A stretch of 64,000 bases of DNA from JAJDXO01 sp965213765 (GTDB lineage: Bacteria; Pseudomonadota; Alphaproteobacteria; Rhodospirillales; UBA2165). This document shows positions 58,103 through 64,000 of the stretch, piece by piece; positions within the stretch are counted from its first letter, which is position 1, and every line of letters starts with the position of its first letter. The position numbers were made by a program, and so were the translations under genes. The DNA is taken from assembly GCA_965213765.1 (NCBI GenBank), contig OZ243926.1, positions 1,240,001 through 1,304,000 of the forward strand. Reading direction: 5' to 3'. The notes under the pieces were generated by a model. That model was not told the origin of the DNA. It saw only the letters and a list, made by a program, of their open reading frames with translations, and did no database searches.

Positions 58103-59293
58103 ATGGCCAGATTGGAATATCGGTCGATCTCCAAGCGCACGGTGGATGGGCTCCCCGTTGGGGACAAGGATACCGTGTTCTGGGATCGCGAGCTCAGCGG
58201 CTTCGGGGTCCGGGTCTATCCTTCCGGCGCCAAGGTCTATGTGGTGCAGACCCGTGCGCTGGGAAAGTCAAAACGCGTCACCCTCGGGCGGCACGGCGTG
58301 ATCTCGGCCGATCAGGCCCGCCGCAAGGCGGCCATGATCATTGCACGCATCAAGGCGGGAGAAGACCCCTCGCCCGCTCCATCCGTTTCGGTGGCCAAGC
58401 TTACCGTCGCCGATTTGGCGGAGCGCTATCTCAAGGAGCATGCCGAGGTTCATTGCAAGCCCCGGACGAGGGAGGCGTACCGCTGGTTGGTGGAGAAGTT
58501 CGTGTTGCCGAAACTGGGTAAACTGGGCATCAACGAGGTCGAGCGTGAGCATATTGCGGCGCTGCATTACGAGCACAGGGAGACGCCCTATCAGGCTAAC
58601 CGCATCCTCGAGGTGGTGAGAAAGATGTTCAATCTCGCCGAAGCGTGGGGTCTGCGGCGTGACGGTGGCAATCCCTGCCGGTTCGTCCAGAAATACAAGG
58701 AACAGAAGCGCGAGCGGTTTCTCACCGAGGAAGAGTTCCGCCGCTTGGGGCAGGTTTTGAACGAGGTGGAGGCCGAGGGTTCGGAAACCCGCTCCGCGGT
58801 GACCGCCATCCGTCTGCTCATGCTCACAGGCTGTCGTCTCAACGAGATCCAGACGCTGCGCTGGGAGGATGTCGATCTGGATGCGGGAGAGTTGCGGTTG
58901 CGCGACAGCAAAACCGGCGCACGGATGGTGCCGTTATCAAGGGCGGCGGCAAGCGTGCTCTCCGCCCTGCCCCAAGATGCCGACAATCCCTGGGTCATCG
59001 TCGGCAGGAAGCCGGGCGCGCATCTTACCGACCTGCAACATCCCTGGCGGCGCATTCGCGCACGCGCCGGGCTCGATGACGTGCGAATTCATGACTTGCG
59101 CCACTCTTTTGCGTCTCGCGCCCTGGCGCTCGGCGAAAGCCTGCCCATGATTGGCAAGCTATTGGGTCACACACAGGTGCAGACAACCGCCCGCTACGCC
59201 CATCTGGCGAATGAGTCGGTGAAGGCCTCGGGTTCCAGGATCGCCGACAGTATCGGTGACGATATCCTGAGCGGAGAGGCGCAAACGGAATAA
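58103..59293 (+). CDS. int: Tyrosine recombinase / island integrase (DUF4102 type)
   Basis: A 396-residue integrase for the island that continues to the right. The arm-binding domain reads LSGFGVRVYPSGAKVYVVQT. The catalytic domain has Arg in TGCRLNEIQTLRW, VRIHDLRHSFASRAL, MIGKLLGHTQVQTTARYAHL with the Tyr nucleophile. It is closely similar to the integrase at 1410, in line with the identical att cores and arm motifs. ATG 58103 starts MARLEYRSISKRTVDGL; an upstream TTG at 58082 is less likely. A TTGACT box at 58038-58043 marks a probable promoter. Full length and apparently active. Confidence 0.92.
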   Translation: MARLEYRSISKRTVDGLPVGDKDTVFWDRELSGFGVRVYPSGAKVYVVQTRALGKSKRVTLGRHGVISADQARRKAAMIIARIKAGEDPSPAPSVSVAKLTVADLAERYLKEHAEVHCKPRTREAYRWLVEKFVLPKLGKLGINEVEREHIAALHYEHRETPYQANRILEVVRKMFNLAEAWGLRRDGGNPCRFVQKYKEQKRERFLTEEEFRRLGQVLNEVEAEGSETRSAVTAIRLLMLTGCRLNEIQTLRWEDVDLDAGELRLRDSKTGARMVPLSRAAASVLSALPQDADNPWVIVGRKPGAHLTDLQHPWRRIRARAGLDDVRIHDLRHSFASRALALGESLPMIGKLLGHTQVQTTARYAHLANESVKASGSRIADSIGDDILSGEAQTE

Positions 59294-59352
59294 GAGAATA
59301 GCATCATTGCCGCGCGGCGGATGCCTCAATTGCGTCGTTACCGGGTGTGCCA

Positions 59353-59799
59353 TCAGTCGTCATGTCCTGAAAGGGTTCCGGCGGTTGTCGGCAGTCCCAG
59401 CGCCTTGCCTGCGGCGATCATCCGCTTGTCCAGGCTGTAGATACCCTCCGAGCCGCGGTTCCATGCGATAGCGAGGTGCAATGCATCACCAGCCCGCAAT
59501 CCGGTTTCGAAGCGGTTTAGGTAGTCTCGTGCCCGATCGAAGTCGTCTGGATTCGGCAGAATCACGATAAAGGACTCGCGGACCATGGTTTCGAAGCGCG
59601 AACCCGCCTCGTGCGCCGACGCGGGGTCCAGGCCGCCCATGCGAACTTCACGGGCAAGCAGCGAAGCGAACTCGACGCGGGTCCAATGGCTTACGGCGAG
59701 ATCGTCCTGCGGCAGAGCATCGAAAAATTCCGCGATCGGTTCGCTGGTGGCCTCGGGAAGTATGAGGGGCGCGAGGAAACTGGTGTCGAAATAGAGCAT
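59353..59799 (-). CDS. PIN-domain toxin (VapC-like)
   Basis: A 148-residue PIN ribonuclease: MLYFDTSFLAPLIL (first acidic residue), RVEFASLLAREVR (Glu), RAGDALHLAIAW (Asp) and YSLDKRMIAAGKALGL (last acidic site). It starts 18 bases after its antitoxin gene stops. Such toxins cut tRNA or rRNA. The likely role is stabilising the second island. Confidence 0.86.
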   Translation of the reverse strand: MLYFDTSFLAPLILPEATSEPIAEFFDALPQDDLAVSHWTRVEFASLLAREVRMGGLDPASAHEAGSRFETMVRESFIVILPNPDDFDRARDYLNRFETGLRAGDALHLAIAWNRGSEGIYSLDKRMIAAGKALGLPTTAGTLSGHDD

Positions 59800-59817
59800 T
59801 CGGGCAAGCCGCCAACC

Positions 59818-60057
59818 TCAGAGGCCCTCGTCCCGTGCCTCGCGCAGCAGATCGGCGGAAGGGCGCCGCAAGGGCGGCATTGACGCCCGGAAGTCGGCCA
59901 ACTCCCCGAGAGGCAGCGGCTTCTTGGGGCCGATGGCGGGGGAAAGATGCGCCACGGCTTTTCCGCGGCGGGTAATGACCACCTCCTGGCCCGCTTCCAC
60001 CTTGTCGAGAAGTTCGCTGAGACGGGCTTTGGCTTGGGCAAGATTCACTGTGTCCAT
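59818..60057 (-). CDS. Phd/YefM-type antitoxin
   Basis: A 79-residue protein with the Phd/YefM N-terminal fold (NLAQAKARLSELLDKVEAGQ, EVVITRRGKAVAHLSP) and a short C-terminal tail that should neutralise the PIN toxin. It is first in the operon and expected to repress its promoter. Confidence 0.86.
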   Translation of the reverse strand: MDTVNLAQAKARLSELLDKVEAGQEVVITRRGKAVAHLSPAIGPKKPLPLGELADFRASMPPLRRPSADLLREARDEGL

Positions 60058-60185
60058 GACAACCTCACATGGTCATGCAGATGGTCACATGATAGCGGCG
60101 TTCGACCAGGCACGCTACAGGTTTGGTAATGAGGGGCGATCCAGATTTCCCAGCAAAGCATCAACGACACGCTGCACGCGTTGGA

Positions 60186-60290
60186 TTGCAGGTCGGTAAG
60201 ATGCGCGCCCGGCTTCCTGCCGACGATGACCCAGGGATTGTCGGCATCACGGGGCAGGGCGGAAAGCACGCTTGCCGCCGCCCCTGATAG
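60186..60290 (-). pseudogene. Integrase fragment
   Basis: The minus-strand translation AAASVLSALPRDADNPWVIV, then GRKPGAHLTDLQ, is almost identical to part of the integrase at 58103 (ALPQDADNPWVIVGRKPGAH). About 33 residues remain, bounded by unrelated DNA on both sides. Confidence 0.75.
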
Positions 60291-60308
60291 ACGACCGCAC
60301 CTGACCAC

Positions 60309-60565
60309 ATGCACCGAAGCCGCTTGAAGAAAATGCTTGCATCCAGGGAGGCGTCCATAGACGTCCCGCCGGACACCAACCGGATCGAGAACAAGCTGCG
60401 TCCGGCCAAGATCGGCCAGCGCAACTGGCTGTTCGCCTGGACCGAGCTCGGCGCCGAGAACATCGGGATCGTCAACGGCCTGCTCGCCACCTGCCGGATG
60501 CAGGGCGTCGATCCCCGCATCTGGCTGACCGACGTCCTGCTGCGCATCGACACCCATCCGGCGAA
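60309..60565 (+). pseudogene. IS66 transposase (TnpC) C-terminal fragment
   Basis: It reads DTNRIENKLRPAKIGQRNWL, then NIGIVNGLLATCRMQGVDPR and LTDVLLRIDTHPANR, the end of the IS66 DDE transposase including the ENxLRP region with its catalytic Glu. It is fused in frame to the IS5 fragment that follows, which creates a 217-residue chimeric frame of no likely function. Confidence 0.72.
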
Positions 60566-60985
60566 CCGGGTCACCGATACGCTCGGCCTGCTGCTCGGCC
60601 TGATCGTGCATTCAGCCGATATCCAGGACCGCGACGGCGCGCCCGGGGTCCTCAAATCGATCCGTCATCGCTTCCCCCGGCTGCGTCACCTCTTCGCCGA
60701 CGCCGCCTATGGCGGACCGAAACTTGAGGGTGCCCTCGAAGACATCGGCCGCTGGACGATCGAGATCATAAGACGGCCCGATACCGCCAAGGGCTTTGAG
60801 GTCCTGCCCAGGAGATGGGTCGTCGAGAGGACCTTCGCCTGGCTCAACCGATGCCGCCGATTGGCCAAGGACTGGGAGAAATCAATCGCCTCCGCACAGG
60901 CATGGATCCTCGTCGCCCACATCCGACTCCTCACAAGGCGGATCGCAAGCCATTGTTATTAAATGTAGAGTTTCGAGTCAGACTC
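60566..60985 (+). mobile_element. IS5-family fragment, 3' part
   Basis: It encodes TDTLGLLLGLIVHSADIQDR through LLTRRIASHCY (stop at 60962), near-identical to the C-terminal half of the transposase at 26952, and finishes with the inverted repeat AGTTTCGAGTCAGACTC at 60985. The first half of the IS is missing, replaced by IS66 DNA. Confidence 0.8.
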
Positions 60986-61013
60986 TGAGTCGTATGTGGG
61001 GGGATGAAAGGAT

Positions 61014-61934
61014 TCAATCGACGCCCCAGTCAAGCATCTTCTCATAGCGCCAGGATGACGTTCTGCCATCCGGATACATCGTTGGAATTTCGGCCTGGTA
61101 TCTTGATTTCCGGCCTGCCGGATCTTCTTCGGCAAAGACCGCGACCACGCGGGCTTCGACAGAGCGCCGCCTTGGCGCATCCTCCCGTGTCGTCGGATCG
61201 TTGAAGGCGGTGTGAAAGGTGACCCGGGAGGCCGGATCCTCGATGCGGGAATCGTATTGCCTGAAGATCATCGCCTCGTTCGGCTCCATCCGTGGAAAGT
61301 AATGCCAGTTCTGGGCCATGTCATGAACAAGGCGATACAACACCAGGCGGGTGCCCGGCTCAGTCATGCGCCATCCATCGGAACTGATCATGTCATCGGC
61401 CGAGATGGTCGAATGGTCGCACAGGGCAAGGGGTTTTGACTCGATTGCCTGCAGGGGGTCCCTGCTGCGCCAGACATTGTAGACGCCGAAGTGATGGCCA
61501 TCAGGTATGTCGAGCACATCCTCGACATGGGGAGTCAGATCCGCGTGGGGTGTCTCCGCATAGGTCCCAAGGCCGTTGGGCGACATCGGCACACCGGTGC
61601 GAAACTCGTGCTGCATGGTCCGTGCACAAAGGCATCCGGTGGCCGCCATGACCAGCTCCGCGCACTGGTCGTAGAACCGGGAAACGACATCGTCATGATT
61701 GCCGTAATCGATATCGATCGGCGCATGCACAAGCTCGAACCCCATGCGCCCGATGGTGGCGACCGGTTCGAGGGCGCGCGCATCGTGAACGCGGATCGGC
61801 TTGACAACGAGCATTTCCGAATGATCGGCCCCGTCACCGTGGCATGGCAGCCGGAACCCGCGGTATCTCGGATTCACGAAGACACTTTCCGAAACAACAA
61901 ACGGCGTATCGGGAAACAATGGCAGAGTTCTCAC
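61014..61934 (-). CDS. CmcJ/NvfI-family oxidoreductase
   Basis: A 306-residue protein of the CmcJ/NvfI/AsaB group, enzymes of natural-product tailoring related to the cephamycin methoxylation protein CmcJ. Motifs are PHADLTPHVEDVLDI, FGVYNVWRSRDPLQ, KPLALCDHSTI, HYFPRMEPNEAMIFRQYDS and VTFHTAFNDP; the His and Asp residues fit a 2-oxoglutarate/iron-type centre. GTG 61934 follows GAGAGGG, 13 bases after the transporter stop, so the two genes form an operon. Substrate unknown. Confidence 0.75.
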   Translation of the reverse strand: MRTLPLFPDTPFVVSESVFVNPRYRGFRLPCHGDGADHSEMLVVKPIRVHDARALEPVATIGRMGFELVHAPIDIDYGNHDDVVSRFYDQCAELVMAATGCLCARTMQHEFRTGVPMSPNGLGTYAETPHADLTPHVEDVLDIPDGHHFGVYNVWRSRDPLQAIESKPLALCDHSTISADDMISSDGWRMTEPGTRLVLYRLVHDMAQNWHYFPRMEPNEAMIFRQYDSRIEDPASRVTFHTAFNDPTTREDAPRRRSVEARVVAVFAEEDPAGRKSRYQAEIPTMYPDGRTSSWRYEKMLDWGVD

Positions 61935-61947
61935 GGCGCTGGCCCTC

Positions 61948-63999
61948 TCAAACTGTCTGGCGCAAGGCCAGGTCACGAAACTGGCCTTCTGTCGCCAGCA
62001 ATTCGTCGTAACTTCCGGTTTGCACCAGCCGCCCCCGGTGCAGCACATGAATCCGGTTTGCCTTGCGGATCGTGGACAGGCGGTGGGCAATGACGAGCCG
62101 GGTGCTCGTGGAGTCCTCAATTCCCTTCATGGCCAATGCCTGGCTTCTCGTGTCCAGCCAGCTTGTCGGCTCATCAAGGAATATGACCCGGGGCTTGTAG
62201 ACCAGCGCTGCTGCCATCCTGATTCGCTGGCTCTGGCCACCGGAGAAGTTTGCCGAATTCTCGCCTACCGTTGTGTACAACCCCATCGGCATGGCGCGGA
62301 TCTCGTCGGCAACACCGACCTGTTCCAATGCCCGCCATGCATCATCGTCGGTGAGGTCGCTGTCTGTGCCAATGATATTGTCGAGCACGCTGCCGGGCCG
62401 CAGGGAGCTGTCCTGCATGACCACTCCTATCTGTCTTCTCACGACACTGAAATCCAGCTGCGCAAGATCCCGGCCGTCATAATAGACTGCCCCTGAGTCC
62501 GGCTTCTCGAGGCCAAGCAGGAGACGGAACAGGGTCGTCTTGCCAGCGCCGGATTCTCCGACAATTGCCACAAACTCGCCCGGTTTGGCGCTGATCGAAA
62601 CCTCATCCAACACCGTTGGTCCGCCCGTGATATAGGCGTGACTCACTTGGTCGAGCAGTATTCGGCCGGACAGCACGGGCCGGACCCGAGCAGCCTTTCT
62701 CGTGGATGCCGGGCTTGCCAGGATTGGCAGGACCTGGTCGCAGGCCGGTTTGACAAATGCGACGGCCCGCGCTGCATTGCCTAGCATGATAACTGCCATG
62801 CACAGCACCATCACTGCCGTGAACACTGCGAGGAAATTTGCCGTGTCCACACCACCATCACCCTGAATGGCGACGATCGAGAACAGCACTGCACTTGTCA
62901 GGGCGGGCACTGCAGCCCCGAATGCGGCAAGGTGCTCGCCGAGGATCGACAGCCGAATTTCCGCCTGTTTGTGACCATGATACTGCCGTGCCCAGGCCGC
63001 AAAGGCCAGGTCTTCGGCGCCGGTGGTGCGCAGCTTGGAAATGCCGGTGAGGAATTGCTGCGTGTCCCCTGCCAGTCTTCGCATGGTCTCCAGATACTGG
63101 TGCTGGGGCCTGATTTGCAGGATGCAGAACGCGGCCGTCACCCCGATCATCGCTGCCGAGAGTAGGAGGGCGATCAAGCCCAGCCACGCATCGTAGAAGA
63201 ACAGCAGTCCGAATGCAGGCAACAGGAACAGCGTGGACAATACGCCATCGGCCGTGACACCGGCGACCTGGTCCCTCACATCCTGGAACACCATTGATCT
63301 GGCCGTGAGTTCACCGGCAGTATAGCTGCGGAAGAAACCCGAATTCAGGCGCAGCAGGCGATCCCAGATCAAGGCGCCCAGCCGGGCGGCCACACGGCCT
63401 TCTACCCTCATTAACGCCGTGCCCCGAAGAATATGCAACAGGGCCACCAGCGCACCAATTCCAACCAGAATTGCCGCGAGCTGCAGGGCCGGGATTGCAT
63501 TTCCGCCCGGCGCCACCGTGCCAACCAGCCGGTTGACCGCGAATGCCGGTGTCAATGCCAGTATACCGGCGGTTATGCCTGTCAGGACCAGCACGGTGAC
63601 ATCCCATGCCACGCCGCAAGACCCAGTCCGGAACAGCTCCTTCAGGCCGGACGCTCCATTGCTGGTCAATCTCGGATACAGGCAATGTGTCTCCCGGAAC
63701 AGGGCGGCGGTCCTCCTGTTCGCCGGGCTCGATTCGCCGGTCGAGGGATCCACGACCCGGTAGCGGCCGGTCAGCCCCGGCAACAGAACCAGCGGTTGCC
63801 CATCATCTCGTCGAATTGCCAGCATCGCCCCGCTGTCTTCGAGCCACCAGCGATTCGATGTCGACAGCCGCACCCGGCGCTTCCGTATCGCCGATGCTTC
63901 ACAGTAATCGGCCAGCGAGGGCTCCTCGTCGTCCGGAACGACAGGCATTCGAACGTCAAATCCTTCCTTCCTACCAATCATGCGCAAGGCTCTCGCCAT
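61948..63999 (-). CDS. NHLM-type peptide-export ABC transporter, permease/ATPase (5' end probably outside window)
   Basis: The visible 683 residues contain a preceding domain (to ~150), an ABC exporter membrane domain with about six helices (e.g. VTVLVLTGITAGILAL, FLLPAFGLLFFYDAWLGLIA) and an ATPase domain. The ATPase has Walker A GESGAGKTT (~481), Q-loop MQDSSLRPGS, signature SGGQSQR (~583), Walker B IFLDEPTSWLD and H-loop IAHRLST. Members of this family that export NHLP leader peptides are usually 900-1000 residues with an N-terminal cyclic-nucleotide-binding-like domain. The MARALRMIGRKEGFDVRMPV start at the very edge is therefore probably internal. A precursor peptide gene is expected beyond the right edge. 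Confidence 0.82.
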   Translation of the reverse strand: MARALRMIGRKEGFDVRMPVVPDDEEPSLADYCEASAIRKRRVRLSTSNRWWLEDSGAMLAIRRDDGQPLVLLPGLTGRYRVVDPSTGESSPANRRTAALFRETHCLYPRLTSNGASGLKELFRTGSCGVAWDVTVLVLTGITAGILALTPAFAVNRLVGTVAPGGNAIPALQLAAILVGIGALVALLHILRGTALMRVEGRVAARLGALIWDRLLRLNSGFFRSYTAGELTARSMVFQDVRDQVAGVTADGVLSTLFLLPAFGLLFFYDAWLGLIALLLSAAMIGVTAAFCILQIRPQHQYLETMRRLAGDTQQFLTGISKLRTTGAEDLAFAAWARQYHGHKQAEIRLSILGEHLAAFGAAVPALTSAVLFSIVAIQGDGGVDTANFLAVFTAVMVLCMAVIMLGNAARAVAFVKPACDQVLPILASPASTRKAARVRPVLSGRILLDQVSHAYITGGPTVLDEVSISAKPGEFVAIVGESGAGKTTLFRLLLGLEKPDSGAVYYDGRDLAQLDFSVVRRQIGVVMQDSSLRPGSVLDNIIGTDSDLTDDDAWRALEQVGVADEIRAMPMGLYTTVGENSANFSGGQSQRIRMAAALVYKPRVIFLDEPTSWLDTRSQALAMKGIEDSTSTRLVIAHRLSTIRKANRIHVLHRGRLVQTGSYDELLATEGQFRDLALRQTV

Positions 64000-64000
64000 G

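Overview
The window is about 64 kb of high-GC bacterial DNA, most likely from an alphaproteobacterium. That is an inference from the DUF4102-type integrases, the TraA-like MobF relaxase, the TacAT, FitAB and Phd/PIN modules, the IS5, IS66 and IS110 elements, and GC-rich codon use. Nearly all of it is accessory DNA. Two 45-bp direct repeats of the 3' end of an elongator tRNA-Met gene (1196-1240 and 57835-57879) are each followed by a tyrosine integrase, so at least two islands have stacked at one tRNA target and the segment between the repeats is a ~56.6 kb island.

Layout. 1-1239 is the C-terminal part of a large serine recombinase from the neighbour on the left. 1240-4630 holds the att-proximal integrase, a TacAT toxin-antitoxin pair and a decayed integrase. 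4672-26882 is noticeably more AT-rich than its flanks and carries a Dpd system, which inserts 7-deazaguanine bases into DNA and restricts unmodified DNA. Its parts are dpdJ-dpdK (minus), dpdF-G-H-I (plus) and dpdC-dpdB1-dpdA-dpdB2-queC (minus), plus a divergent VUT/YhhQ-type transporter that may import the deazapurine precursor. A STAS-like (DUF4325) gene next to queC has been broken by nested insertion sequences. 26929-28000 is insertion-sequence DNA. 28000-32990 is a conjugation region: the tail of a lost upstream gene, a MobF relaxase, a MobC-like protein, an oriT-like site and an iteron-like array.

33005-36671 and 51423-56658 are two diverged copies of the same minus-strand module: an SLOG-family DUF2493 protein, a single-stranded DNA-binding protein, a ~55-residue protein, a multi-zinc-knuckle protein (5 and 6 knuckle units) and a 108-residue protein. 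Each copy has a similar F-type nic-like site beside it. Between the copies lie a FitA-FitB-like fusion, a remnant of a type I restriction subunit, a complete type I-E CRISPR-Cas locus (cas3, cse1, cse2, cas7, cas5, cas6e, cas1, cas2) with 30 repeats and 29 spacers, and a tandem pair of tyrosine integrases. This suggests two related elements have merged around a defence cargo.

56842-57834 is debris: insertion-sequence ends, a membrane-protein gene and a broken DNA methyltransferase. To the right of the second att lie the second integrase, a Phd/PIN toxin-antitoxin pair, fused IS66 and IS5 fragments, and the start of a different locus: a CmcJ/NvfI-type oxidoreductase and an NHLM-type peptide-export ABC transporter that runs off the right edge. 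Overall the window is a stacked, conjugation-related defence island with a base-modification restriction system and an adaptive immune system on the same element.
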